From Spirochaetia bacterium (GTDB lineage: Bacteria > Spirochaetota > Leptospiria > Turneriellales > JAOUOS01), in the NCBI GenBank assembly GCA_029880265.1, contig JAOUOT010000005.1:82552-146551 (forward strand): 64,000 nucleotides of DNA, given 5' to 3'. Made by a program: the position numbers and the translations under genes. Below are positions 17,154 to 25,940 of this stretch, piece after piece. Below the pieces are notes generated by a model that saw nothing but the letters and a program-made list of their open reading frames with translations, was not told the DNA's origin and did not search any database. Positions within the stretch are counted from its first letter, which is position 1. The number at the start of each line of letters is the position of its first letter.

Positions 17154-17179
17154 AAAACGAATTTATTAAAATTCGTTTT
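17154..17179. repeat. AT-rich inverted repeat upstream of ndk
   Basis: AAAACGAATTT (17154-17164) and its complement (17169-17179) with a 4-base ATTA loop, followed on the plus strand by further T residues. It lies 18 bases upstream of the ndk start, so it may be an operator or leader hairpin for the operon; a rightward terminator has no gene to serve. Confidence 0.4.
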
Positions 17180-17382
17180 TTATTTAATCCACAGAAGAAG
17201 GCTTAAACTCGACGTCAATTTCTTATCTCAATCTAATTTTTCCCGCGAGTTACGGCGATACCCGCATGACAAAAAAGCAAAAAAAGATAAAAGGCTTGCC
17301 GCTGTTAAAAAGAACCTCAACTTGGATAATTGCATTTTATAAAACGCTATCTAAAAATGACAATATTTACAAAGGAAAATTA

Positions 17383-18198
17383 ATGGCAGATCTCAAAGGC
17401 GAAATTATTATCGCTCCTAAAACAGTATATTGGGTAGAAATGCCCGGCGTAATCGGTCAAAAAGATAAATTTTCTCTGCTAACCCAGGATATTCTGTTAA
17501 TCGAATGTGATCTTGAAAATTTAGAGCAGCTTAATAAAAAAGACGATGAAAATATCGTATATATTTTTAATTTAGACCGCATTTTTAGAAAAAGGGGCGC
17601 CAACAGCATAGACAGAGAACTGCGCTTTTCTCAAGAAATAATAAAGTTTATGCAAGAAAGACCAAAAAATAAGGCGCTGGTTCACACTTCTATTTTGCAT
17701 GAAGATATTAAGAAAAAATTTGAAAGCGAAAAAATTTATTTTTTACAAAAAAACTTAGAATATAAGCAGATTGCCTTATCGACCGCGCTAAAAATAGTGC
17801 AATTTGTCTTTAAGGGAGAGCAGGCTCTGAGAACTCAGGTTCGCGTCAACTATTATCCAGAAAATAAAATAAACGTAGATATTTCAAATCTTACGGCCAA
17901 AACGCCTAAAGTAAAAGCCTTACTAAAAGACATCAGTATGAACGGCGTGGGTCTAAAAATATTAGACGGTCAGGATCTTCGATCTTTTAAAGTTAAAGAT
18001 CTGGTTGAAATGAAAGCGTATTTTCGCGAGGCCACTTTAAAAATATCAGTAGGTTTCGTTACGCGTCTAAGTCCTGACGATTATGAACTTGGCCTTAACT
18101 TTAACCTGAAAAACCACAAGATGATTACAGAAACAGACGCTACCACCCTTTCGGGCATTGTTTACGAGGCGATAAAAACAGTATTTAAAGAATTATAA
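17383..18198 (+). CDS. PilZ-domain protein with intact c-di-GMP motif
   Basis: 271 residues. The C-terminal 120 residues form a PilZ domain in which both c-di-GMP-binding elements are visible: RTQVR (RxxxR) and, after about 35 residues, DISMNG (DxSxxG), followed by VGFVTRL and YELGLNFNL strands. The N-terminal 150 residues have no family I recognise; they look like an alpha/beta domain, possibly receiver-like without the phosphorylation Asp. I choose the ATG at 17383, which follows AAAGGA, over an in-frame ATG at 17266 that has no ribosome site. The next gene, yjbQ, starts 12 bases downstream. Confidence 0.82.
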   Translation: MADLKGEIIIAPKTVYWVEMPGVIGQKDKFSLLTQDILLIECDLENLEQLNKKDDENIVYIFNLDRIFRKRGANSIDRELRFSQEIIKFMQERPKNKALVHTSILHEDIKKKFESEKIYFLQKNLEYKQIALSTALKIVQFVFKGEQALRTQVRVNYYPENKINVDISNLTAKTPKVKALLKDISMNGVGLKILDGQDLRSFKVKDLVEMKAYFREATLKISVGFVTRLSPDDYELGLNFNLKNHKMITETDATTLSGIVYEAIKTVFKEL

Positions 18199-18210
18199 AT
18201 AAACGCTTAC

Positions 18211-18633
18211 ATGAAATTTTTTCAAACACGATTTAGTCTGCCTCCTTTATCGCGCGGATTTCATCTCATAACCGAAAAGATTGCCGCCGCGCTGCCCGAT
18301 TTAAAAGAAATAGATAAGGGATTATGCCATTTGCTTCTTCTTCATACAAGCGCGTCTTTGACGTTAAATGAAAACGCCGACGCTTCGGTTAGAGGCGATT
18401 TTGAATCTCATTTTAGACATATGATTCCCGAAAACGCGCCTTATTATAGACACACCTACGAAGGCGCAGACGATATGCCGGCTCATTTAAAATCTTCGGT
18501 TTTAGGAAGTTCTCTTTTATTGCCTGTCTCAAAAGGAAAGTTTGTTTTAGGAACATGGCAGGGTATCTATTTGGGAGAACATCGAAACCGCGCCTCAGGC
18601 AGAAATCTCTGCGCTACCATATTCGGGGCTTAA
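18211..18633 (+). CDS. YjbQ-family protein (UPF0047)
   Basis: 140 residues, the normal size of the YjbQ/UPF0047 family. Conserved blocks are visible: LLLLHTSASLTLNENAD, MPAHLKSSVLGSSL and LGTWQGIYLGEHR. Family members have shown weak thiamine phosphate synthase activity, but the physiological role is unsettled. The start follows the PilZ gene by 12 bases. It converges with the voltage-gated channel gene, the two stops overlapping by four bases. A thiamine-binding protein gene lies 1.1 kb further on. Confidence 0.9.
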   Translation: MKFFQTRFSLPPLSRGFHLITEKIAAALPDLKEIDKGLCHLLLLHTSASLTLNENADASVRGDFESHFRHMIPENAPYYRHTYEGADDMPAHLKSSVLGSSLLLPVSKGKFVLGTWQGIYLGEHRNRASGRNLCATIFGA

Positions 18634-19460
18634 ATTTTATTTCCGCAGTATTTGCAGTATACGGCGTCAGGCTCGTGCCCTTCTGAAGAACAAAACCGGC
18701 AGACTTGCGTAGAAATTTTAGTATGTCCTTTTTTTTGAGACAGCTCTGCTGAAACAATTCCCGTCGGTACGGCGATAATACCGTAGCCTAAGATCATTAA
18801 AACAGCGGCGATGGTTTGACCGAGAGCCGTCTGCGGATGTATGTCTCCAAAGCCGACAGTGGTCAAGGTTACTATGGCCCAGTATACTGACTTTGGAATA
18901 CTGGTGAACCCGTGTTCTTTTCCTTCTATTAGATACATCAAGGCCCCAAGATTAACGACGATTAAAATAACTGTAAATAAAAAGACCGTTATTTTCTGAC
19001 GGCTTGCCTTTAATGCATCAAATAAGGCGCCGCCTTCTTTGACGTATCGTCCCAGCTTTAATACTCTAAAAATTCGTATAAGTCTTAAATCTCGAATGAC
19101 GATCAAAGACTGACTGCCCGGCAATATCAGGCTTAAATAAGTGGGTATAATTGAAAGAAAATCGACAATGCCGAAAAAACTGAATATATACGGCCAAACT
19201 CTTTTAACAGAAATTATTCTCAGAACATACTCAATAGTAAATAAAATGGTAAAAAACCATTCTAAGCCCCTCAAAATTTCGGCGTGTTCTTTTTGAAAAT
19301 CTTCAACGCTTTCTAGCGAAACGACAATTACGCTTATTATAATGCTAAAGAATAAAAAAAATTCAAAAAGTTTCCCAGAGCGGGTATCGGCCTCAAAAAT
19401 TAATTCATGTATCTTAAAGCGCAATGACTTAGTTTGTTCTTTTGACGGTTTTTTTTGCAT
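18630..19460 (-). CDS. Voltage-gated potassium-type channel with C-terminal zinc ribbon
   Basis: 276-residue ion channel subunit. S1-S6 helices occupy about residues 28-230; S4 is RDLRLIRIFRVLKLGRY with arginines at every third position, and the pore loop holds TLTTVGFGD, the potassium-selective filter. The last 30 residues form a zinc ribbon, CRFC then CKYCG, separated by 15 residues. No RCK domain is present. Similar channels with a terminal zinc ribbon occur in bacteria, but what the ribbon senses is not known. It stands alone between two plus-strand genes. Confidence 0.9.
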   Translation of the reverse strand: MQKKPSKEQTKSLRFKIHELIFEADTRSGKLFEFFLFFSIIISVIVVSLESVEDFQKEHAEILRGLEWFFTILFTIEYVLRIISVKRVWPYIFSFFGIVDFLSIIPTYLSLILPGSQSLIVIRDLRLIRIFRVLKLGRYVKEGGALFDALKASRQKITVFLFTVILIVVNLGALMYLIEGKEHGFTSIPKSVYWAIVTLTTVGFGDIHPQTALGQTIAAVLMILGYGIIAVPTGIVSAELSQKKGHTKISTQVCRFCSSEGHEPDAVYCKYCGNKI

Positions 19461-19721
19461 TATATTGACAGTTCTTTTTAGCTGATTATATCAGTCTTTG
19501 TTTTATCTGCAAACGAATATTCGCGCGCAAATATAAAAGATTCAAACCCAATTTTTTTTTATAAACCAGAAAGTCAAAAAGATTTTACAGAGCAAGCCTA
19601 CATTTTTATTATTCCAATGTTGTCGCGGATGCTCTAATCGCGCTCCCTTCATCGTCGCTCAGGGCGCGAAAAATGAGCGTTTTCTGCGAAAAAGTTAAAG
19701 AAAAAAAGGAGTCTTAAAAAA

Positions 19722-20039
19722 ATGGAAAAAGATACTCTTCTAATGTTCAGCATGACGCCCTTAGATAAAGGCGAAAGCGTCAGCAAATATGTTTCGCGTT
19801 CCCTTGATATTATTGATAAATCGGGGCTAGAATATCGGCTAAACCCTATGGGAACCGTAGTTGAAGGTTCATGGGAAGAAGTAATAAAAGTCATGAGCGA
19901 CTGCTTTGAAAAAATGTCTTCAGATTGTAACCGCATTTCTGTATCGGCAAAGTTTGATTTTAGAAAAGGCAAAAGCAATCGCATCAGCGGAAAAATGCAG
20001 TCGGTTGAAAATAAGCTGGGCCGCGATTTAAAAAAATAA
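19722..20039 (+). CDS. MTH1187/YkoF-type thiamine-binding protein (UPF0045)
   Basis: 105 residues, usual length. Family features: MFSMTPLDKGESVSKYVS near the start, YRLNPMGTVVEGSWEEV in the middle and the charged SAKFDFRKGK strand near the end. Family members form ferredoxin-like tetramers, and some bind thiamine or hydroxymethylpyrimidine. A strong AAGGAG precedes the ATG. A methyltransferase gene starts nine bases downstream. With YjbQ nearby, a thiamine link is plausible but unproven. Confidence 0.88.
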   Translation: MEKDTLLMFSMTPLDKGESVSKYVSRSLDIIDKSGLEYRLNPMGTVVEGSWEEVIKVMSDCFEKMSSDCNRISVSAKFDFRKGKSNRISGKMQSVENKLGRDLKK

Positions 20040-20047
20040 CAAATGAA

Positions 20048-20644
20048 ATGAAGTCTGAAAATCTTGACAGATTTTACAAGTTTCATTCAGTTATTTATGA
20101 TATAACCCGCGTTTTTTTTCTTCCCTGCAGGGCAAAAGCCGTAAAGCTTCTTAAGCCTATGCCAAATGATACAATCATCGATTTTGGCTGCGGAACGGGA
20201 TACAACCTAAAGAAAATATACAATCTTTCTTCTGAAACCTCCCTTGTCGGCGTTGATTTATCGAGCCATATGCTTAAGAAAGCTTCAAAAAAGATTCCCT
20301 CGGCAAAATATTATAAACACGATATTGGTACGATCAATATAAAATATAAAGCCGAAAAAATTATTTCAAGCTACGCTCTTTCAATGGTACCCGATTGGCA
20401 AAAAGTCATATTAAATATGAAAAAACATTTGAAGAAAAACGGAACTCTGGTAATTGCAGATTTTTATAAGTTTTCAGGATTTCTAAAAATATTTTATCCT
20501 CCTTTTTCTTTATGGCTGAAGGCGCATGGCGTAACGCCTCATATTGAAATTACAGATTTTCTAAAGATACATTTTAAAAATGTCGAAGAAAGTATATTTT
20601 ATTCAGGATATGCGTTTATTGTAAAAGCTAAAGACCCTGTTTAG
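20048..20644 (+). CDS. Class I SAM-dependent methyltransferase (UbiE-like)
   Basis: 198 residues. Motif I reads IIDFGCGTGYNLKKI, followed by LVGVDLSSHML (acidic residue binding the SAM ribose) and IISSYALSMVPDW. The shape is that of UbiE/BtaB-type methyltransferases acting on quinones or lipids; the N-terminal SVIYDITRVFFL and the hydrophobic PPFSLWLK segment would suit a lipid-like substrate. The true substrate is unknown. It probably shares a transcript with the thiamine-binding protein gene and converges with the PilZ-like gene, end to end. Confidence 0.85.
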   Translation: MKSENLDRFYKFHSVIYDITRVFFLPCRAKAVKLLKPMPNDTIIDFGCGTGYNLKKIYNLSSETSLVGVDLSSHMLKKASKKIPSAKYYKHDIGTINIKYKAEKIISSYALSMVPDWQKVILNMKKHLKKNGTLVIADFYKFSGFLKIFYPPFSLWLKAHGVTPHIEITDFLKIHFKNVEESIFYSGYAFIVKAKDPV

Positions 20645-21658
20645 TTAATAAATAGCGTCTCTTTGAGGGCTTGATTTCTTTATGAAGTTAAATATTCTTT
20701 CTCTAACCTGCTCTGAAGCGTCAACATAAAGAAAAACATACAGGCCCCTTTTTTGTTTTGACGGCACTATTTTACCCCTTGAAGTAAAAACAAAATTCTT
20801 GGGAATTTCGAGATTGATTTCCCATATTTTATTCGCTTCTAATATTTTTTCTGCGTTTTCGGTTTTTATTAAAAACAATAAAGAACGATCTGAAATTTTT
20901 CTTGTGACCCCTTCTAGTTTGATTTCTTTCTCTTCTTGATTTGCAGGCGGCGGCCAGGATTTAAAATGAACGGGAAGAAGCAAATCTGTCATCAGATGAT
21001 CGTCTTGTTTTGAAACAGCAAAACCCGTTATTTTTAAAAACACGGCGTCTATACTGACTTTTTCGACTGTTGATTTTATAGAATAACTACCCGCTCTTTC
21101 TCTGTAGAAAAACAATTCGGCTTCTTTACCCGGCTTTACAGCGGCTGTATTCAACCCCGGAACAGACAGTAAAACTTTATCATTTTCAATTTTAACAATT
21201 TTTGCCAGATGGTGCTCGGTATTTATGGTTATACTGCAGGTTTCAGATATATATAAATCTCTTGCGCTGTTTATTTCCCGCGAAAGAGCTTGCCCCGCAA
21301 AAAGCTTTTCGCAAATTAAAGAGCCGGTTTCGGCAGATACTTTTTTTTGCTGGGTCAAGTAAGAAAACAGTATTTCTTGAAACTGTTTTTGATTGATTAC
21401 GACTTTATTTGCCATTTGGCCGCTTAACTGATTAAAAAAATCTTTTAGAAGAGCGATATGAGAATGGTTCAACCCTTGTTTTTCTCCATAGCTTCTAAGA
21501 GCATGCCATAGAGCCTTTCGACTTGATATATCTGAATGAAAATAATTTCGTATAAAATATCCGATAACAGCCGCGCCAATAAGAACGGCAGATACAATAA
21601 TAAATGTTACAGGCGTTTCGGGAACCTTTAAGAAATCTTGTTGAAGAAAAACCTTCAT
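20645..21658 (-). CDS. YcgR/PilZ-like membrane protein with degenerate c-di-GMP motif
   Basis: 337 residues. One membrane helix near the N-terminus (about residues 17-36), a helical region to about 130, then two beta-rich domains. The first (CSITINTEHHLAKIV to FFYRERAGSYSIKS) resembles the YcgR/PilZN N-terminal domain; the second resembles PilZ in spacing (VTRKISDRSLLFL, WEINLEIPKNFVF), but the RxxxR element is replaced by a KQDDHLM region and no DxSxxG is seen. It may therefore bind c-di-GMP poorly or not at all. It follows rimK by four bases in one operon. Confidence 0.6.
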   Translation of the reverse strand: MKVFLQQDFLKVPETPVTFIIVSAVLIGAAVIGYFIRNYFHSDISSRKALWHALRSYGEKQGLNHSHIALLKDFFNQLSGQMANKVVINQKQFQEILFSYLTQQKKVSAETGSLICEKLFAGQALSREINSARDLYISETCSITINTEHHLAKIVKIENDKVLLSVPGLNTAAVKPGKEAELFFYRERAGSYSIKSTVEKVSIDAVFLKITGFAVSKQDDHLMTDLLLPVHFKSWPPPANQEEKEIKLEGVTRKISDRSLLFLIKTENAEKILEANKIWEINLEIPKNFVFTSRGKIVPSKQKRGLYVFLYVDASEQVRERIFNFIKKSSPQRDAIY

Positions 21659-21662
21659 AATC

Positions 21663-22610
21663 TTAATAACCTACTATGTCTTGTTTTCTTTTTGATTTGT
21701 AAAGTCTTTCAAGATAAATTATACACTCTTTCGCGATATTGACGCTTGTCGCTTCTTCAATACCCTCAAGACCGGGCGATGGATTAACTTCTAAAATCAA
21801 AGGGCCTCTTTTTGAATCAATTAAATCGACACCCGCAAACTGAAGACCGAGAGAGTCAACTGCCATTTTAGCCATTCTTTCAGATTCGAGAGACAAATTT
21901 ACCGAGCTTTGCCTGCCGCCGCGGTGAAGGTTAGCGCGAAATTCCCCTGCATTTGCCGTTCTCTTCATGGCCGCAATAAGTCTGCCGCCTAATATAATGG
22001 CGCGAGTATCGCTGCCTTTTGATTCTTCAATAAATTCCTGCACCAGAACATGCTTGCCCTGCTCTAAAAGACTTTCTAATACAGATCGGGCAGAGCGCTC
22101 TGTTTCGGCAAGCATCACCCCTAAACCCTGCGTGCCTTCGGGAATTTTAATGATAACCGGCGCTCCCGATACGGCGTCAAGGGCAATGTCAATATCTTCA
22201 AGCGCGTCAAGAAAAAATGTTTTGGGAACGCTGATATTGTTCTGCGAAAGAATCTGCAATGTTCTAAGCTTATCGCGACTTCTTACGATTGCCTGACTGC
22301 CATTTAAACTGTGTACCCCCAGCATTTCAAACTGGCGTATTACGGCCTGTGTGTACATAGTTTTTCTCTGCCCTAGTCTTGGTATAATGGCATGGGGTTT
22401 TCTTAGTTTTTCTTTTTGATAATATAAAGAGATATTATTTTTTTCAATTAACATCGATAAAGAAATCGGCGGCAGTACCCGAATAGCATGATTTCTTTTA
22501 GAGGCCTCTTCAAACAATCTTCTTGTGCTATACAAAGACCTGTTGTTTGAAAGAATAAAAATAGATAATGATTTTAAACTTTTACTGCGCGCGATTGTTA
22601 TTTTACTCAT
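21663..22610 (-). CDS. rimK: RimK-family ATP-grasp glutamate ligase
   Basis: ATP-grasp ligase that in Escherichia coli adds glutamates to the C-terminus of ribosomal protein S6. 315 residues. Seen: RSRDKLRTLQIL and the ATP-binding VIIKIPEGTQGLGVMLAE, then LVQEFIEES, the FRANLHRGG loop of RimK and GVDLIDSKRGPLILEVNPSPGL with the magnesium-binding Glu and Asn. The first 20 residues are extra and the true start could be internal. It is followed four bases later by the PilZ-like gene. The S6 of this genome (57664) ends in LKKLG, without terminal glutamates. Confidence 0.9.
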   Translation of the reverse strand: MSKITIARSKSLKSLSIFILSNNRSLYSTRRLFEEASKRNHAIRVLPPISLSMLIEKNNISLYYQKEKLRKPHAIIPRLGQRKTMYTQAVIRQFEMLGVHSLNGSQAIVRSRDKLRTLQILSQNNISVPKTFFLDALEDIDIALDAVSGAPVIIKIPEGTQGLGVMLAETERSARSVLESLLEQGKHVLVQEFIEESKGSDTRAIILGGRLIAAMKRTANAGEFRANLHRGGRQSSVNLSLESERMAKMAVDSLGLQFAGVDLIDSKRGPLILEVNPSPGLEGIEEATSVNIAKECIIYLERLYKSKRKQDIVGY

Positions 22611-22731
22611 AAATTAAATTGTGCATCTAAAATGAATTTTATTTTCTTAAATAAAGTTTTAACGCCGATAACGCCATTTCATTGATCTGCAAATAGCATA
22701 AGCTTAATTGACGATAATTTTTTTTATAAGA

Positions 22732-23085
22732 CTAAATATGTTTAATGTCTTTTTTATTTGTTTTGTCATATCTTTCCTGAAATTCTGTGACTTTCTTTTT
22801 CCATTCTTCTTCAGGAACAACTTGTATCTCTGTAGGGAACTTCCATTTTCTGAATTTTGTAAGGCTCACTATGACGGTATCTGTAATAAAGAAATATTTA
22901 TTTCCGTATTGAATCAGACCGCCGTTATATGTAGAGTGTTTTCCTTTAAAATAGATTTTACCTACTTCTTTTACCTTTGTCCAGTCGTCTACGTTTCGAA
23001 TTGTAGGCACCTTATAAAGATATAATTCTCTGATTCTGTTCTTTTCTAAGCCGTCTTCAACTAATTTTTGCAGTTGGGAATCCAT
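22732..23085 (-). CDS. Unknown small soluble protein
   Basis: 117 residues, family not recognised. The ATG at 23085 follows AAGGAG by eight bases, a clear ribosome site. The protein starts with a helical segment (QLQKLVEDGLEKNRIREL) and continues with beta-rich sequence (KVGKIYFKG-like, YGNKYFFITDTVIVSL), ending in a charged helix. No signal peptide or membrane segment. It stands about 120 bases upstream of rimK in the same direction and could share its transcript, but the gap has no clear sign either way. Confidence 0.72.
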   Translation of the reverse strand: MDSQLQKLVEDGLEKNRIRELYLYKVPTIRNVDDWTKVKEVGKIYFKGKHSTYNGGLIQYGNKYFFITDTVIVSLTKFRKWKFPTEIQVVPEEEWKKKVTEFQERYDKTNKKDIKHI

Positions 23086-23328
23086 CAAGCGTTCTCCTTA
23101 AAGTCTTTTTGCAGACATTCGCAATAAATCGAAGACTGCACCTTTCTTTTTTGTATAATGAAATATATTTTGCGAGAATTACAAGTACTTTTTTTATTCA
23201 ATTGTAAAAAATAAATAAACATATTCAATATTGCGCGTTTTTATGTTTCAAAGTCTAAACATAATAGACCCATTATATGTAATTATTTTTTTGGCATAAA
23301 TCGATATTAATAAATAATAAGGTATTTA

Positions 23329-24945
23329 GTGAAATATAATTTTCATCGCGAAATAAAGTTGTCTTTATTTCTTTTTTCAATATCAGTAGTTACGATAATT
23401 GTCTTATGGGGATTTCTTGTTAAAAAGAGCTCCAATTCTCAACCTGCGGCTCAAAAAGGCGTAATTGATTTAAGAAACTGGAATTTTGAAACCAATGGGC
23501 CGGTTTTATTAAATGGCGAATGGGAATTCTTCTGGCAGAAACGCCTTAACCCCGCAGAAAATTTCAATGAAACGGTAAGAAATCCAGAATATATTCATGT
23601 TCCTAAGTTATGGAACAATCATAAAATAGACGGTAAAAATCTTTCTTCTAAGGGTTTTGCCACATACAGGTTAAAAATATTAATAAATCCTCAGGAAGAA
23701 AAATACTCTTTATTTATTAAAGACATTCAAACTTCCCATGAATTATTCATAGATAACGAAAAATTTTATTCTTTGGGATCTCTCGGCAAGACAGAAGAAA
23801 CTACAATTCCGAAAGTTGGCGATAAAAAAGTCGATTTTTTTATTCATAAAAATTATATTATATTGAGTATTCCCGTAGCAAATTTTCATCGCAGATATGG
23901 CGGCTTAAAACAGGCGCTTGAATTCGGGTTAGAAAAAGACATTAAAGAAAAAATTCAAAATAAAATATTAATTACCCTGTTTTTTCTTGGTTCAATATTT
24001 TTTGTAGGAATTTTTTGTTTTTCTTTTTATCTGATGAGAAAAAAAGAAAAATATCTTTTTTATCTGGCGATAATATCTCTTGTAATTATTATAAGGCAAT
24101 TTTCTCTTCCTGATGTTCTTTCTTTTGCGCTAAAATCGTATGATTATTTTTTAAGTATGAAACTCAATTATATAACATTTTATATGGGGGTTTCTTTTTT
24201 TGCTTTATTTTTACATAATTTTTTTCCGCATGTATTTAAAAAAAATACCGCTAGAATATATTATTATTCCGGTTTTTTTTCTTCTTTCTTAACCCTCTTT
24301 GTTCCCGAATTTTATGCGTCGCTTTATCTTGTAAGAGTCTTCCATTTTATCGCTCTTATTTTTCTTATAAATATAATTTATTGTTTAATAATCGCTTTAA
24401 AAGAAAAAAAAGAAGGTTCGGTTCTTTTTTTATCGGGTTTCTTATTTTTAAGTTACGCTTTAACAAATGACATTTTGCTTAATACGAACTGGATACAATC
24501 CGCCGAATTGACATATCTCGGATTTTTTATCTTTTTATATTTTCAAACATCGCTTTTAATTATAAAATATTCCGCAAACTATAAGACGATCAAGAATCAA
24601 AATGAAATATTGAAAAACCTGTTATATCAAAGAGATTTCTTTAAATCTGCCGCAAAAACTGCTGAAGATATATCTAATGCGAAAAGCCGGTTTTTAGCGA
24701 GAATGAGTCATGAAATTAGAACTCCCTTAAACGCCATTTTAGGCATAACCGACCTTATGTTAAATACGAAACTTAGTAAAAAACAAAATGAGTATATTAA
24801 AACAATACAAAATACAGGCAGTCATTTAGAATATATTATTAACGATATAATTGATATTTCAAAAATTGAAAAAGAAAAAATGAATATACATTTAGAAAAA
24901 TTTGATTTTTTCAATACCGATAAAATCGGTTATCACGATTTATGA
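23329..24945 (+). CDS. Hybrid histidine kinase, N-terminal part (7TMR-DISM, HisKA), broken by frameshift
   Basis: First 525 or so codons of a sensor kinase. Starts at GTG 23329 behind AAGG. One N-terminal membrane helix, a beta-rich extracytoplasmic DISMED2-like domain (about 45-205), seven membrane helices (about 215-420), a coiled coil, then a HisKA domain with the phosphorylated His in ARMSHEIRTPLNAILG. The frame then ends with KIGYHDL and a stop, before any ATPase domain. The missing part continues in the next reading frame (24902-25810). Removing one T from the six-T run at 24906-24911 restores a natural kinase sequence (EKFDFSIPIKSVITIYEAK), so this is one gene with a one-base insertion or a sequencing error. 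Confidence 0.85.
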   Translation: MKYNFHREIKLSLFLFSISVVTIIVLWGFLVKKSSNSQPAAQKGVIDLRNWNFETNGPVLLNGEWEFFWQKRLNPAENFNETVRNPEYIHVPKLWNNHKIDGKNLSSKGFATYRLKILINPQEEKYSLFIKDIQTSHELFIDNEKFYSLGSLGKTEETTIPKVGDKKVDFFIHKNYIILSIPVANFHRRYGGLKQALEFGLEKDIKEKIQNKILITLFFLGSIFFVGIFCFSFYLMRKKEKYLFYLAIISLVIIIRQFSLPDVLSFALKSYDYFLSMKLNYITFYMGVSFFALFLHNFFPHVFKKNTARIYYYSGFFSSFLTLFVPEFYASLYLVRVFHFIALIFLINIIYCLIIALKEKKEGSVLFLSGFLFLSYALTNDILLNTNWIQSAELTYLGFFIFLYFQTSLLIIKYSANYKTIKNQNEILKNLLYQRDFFKSAAKTAEDISNAKSRFLARMSHEIRTPLNAILGITDLMLNTKLSKKQNEYIKTIQNTGSHLEYIINDIIDISKIEKEKMNIHLEKFDFFNTDKIGYHDL

Positions 24946-25810
24946 AGCAAAAGCAAAACAAAAAAACCTTTCTTTTTCTTGCGCTCTAGACAAAAACATA
25001 CCGCGTTATTTAATTTCAGATAAAGAAAGACTTTTACAGATATTATTTAACTTATTGAGTAACGCGCTGAAATTTACAGAAAAGGGTAAAATAACAATTA
25101 ATGTCTCGATAAAATCAAAAAAACTTAAAGATAGAAAAATTGAAATATTATTTTTAGTTGAAGATACGGGCGTCGGTATTCCAAAAAATCAGCAAAAAGA
25201 AATTTTTAAAATTTTTACGCAGGCTGACGAATCTATTTCAAGAAAACACGGGGGGATGGGCGTAGGGCTATCGATTGCCTCTAGTCTTGTTAAATTACTT
25301 GAGGGAAAAATCTCGATAGAAAGCAAAGTAAATAAGGGAAGCAAATTTTATTTTACAATTTCAGCAGAGATTTCTGATGAAAAAATAATGGCGCCTAAAC
25401 CTAAAAAAGAAGAAATGCATAAATTAAAAGCAACAAGAAAAAAGAGGTTAAATATTTTATTGGCTGAAGATGACATGATAAACGCAATGATTACAAGAAT
25501 ACACCTTGAAAAAATGAAACATCGCGTAACTCACGCCAAGAACGGTAAATTGGCGCTTGAATATTTTAAGAAGAATAAATTCGATTTAATTTTAATGGAT
25601 GTAGAAATGCCTGAAATAAACGGAATAAAAGCTACGCAAATCATTAGAAATGAAAACAAAACAACAAAATCAAATATTCCCATTATTGCGGTAACAGCTC
25701 ACGTCGTAGACGAAATAAAACAAGAATGTGAAAAGGCGGGCATGAATGATTTTTTAACAAAACCCTTGAATATAAAAAAACTTGAAGAGACTCTTCTTAA
25801 ATATCAATAG
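24902..25810 (+). CDS. Hybrid histidine kinase, C-terminal part (HATPase, receiver)
   Basis: Second part of the kinase begun at 23329, one frame over. It holds the ATPase domain with N box (LLSNALKFTEKG), G1 box (VEDTGVGIPKN), F box and G2 (HGGMGVGLSIASSLV), then a receiver domain: acidic pair AEDDMINA, phosphoacceptor Asp in LILMDVEMPEING and the conserved AVTAHV and KPLNIKK elements. As an independent gene it would have to start at a TTG inside the six-T region with no ribosome site, so I treat it as the tail of the split gene. An uninterrupted version would be a membrane hybrid kinase of about 826 residues. Confidence 0.85.
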   Translation: MIFSIPIKSVITIYEAKAKQKNLSFSCALDKNIPRYLISDKERLLQILFNLLSNALKFTEKGKITINVSIKSKKLKDRKIEILFLVEDTGVGIPKNQQKEIFKIFTQADESISRKHGGMGVGLSIASSLVKLLEGKISIESKVNKGSKFYFTISAEISDEKIMAPKPKKEEMHKLKATRKKRLNILLAEDDMINAMITRIHLEKMKHRVTHAKNGKLALEYFKKNKFDLILMDVEMPEINGIKATQIIRNENKTTKSNIPIIAVTAHVVDEIKQECEKAGMNDFLTKPLNIKKLEETLLKYQ

Positions 25811-25826
25811 CTTATTATTATATGCA

Positions 25827-25940
25827 TTATTCTTTTTCGTGAATATAAACCTTATAGATAACAAGCAAAGCCAAATCAACTAAAAAATGCGTCATCATAG
25901 CCGCGTATAAACCAAAAACTTCAAATAGGTATCCCAGCAT
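25827..25940 (-). pseudogene. C-terminal remnant resembling a CPBP-family membrane protease
   Basis: 37 codons reading MLGYLFEVFGLYAAMMTHF and then LVDLALLVIYKVYIHEKE to a stop. The GLYAAMMTHFLVD pattern is that of the last conserved helix of CPBP (Abi/CAAX-like) intramembrane proteases, where the His is a metal ligand. The rest of such a gene (about 200 residues) is missing upstream, replaced in another frame by the fragment at 25921-26133. Family assignment from 37 residues is tentative. Confidence 0.5.
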
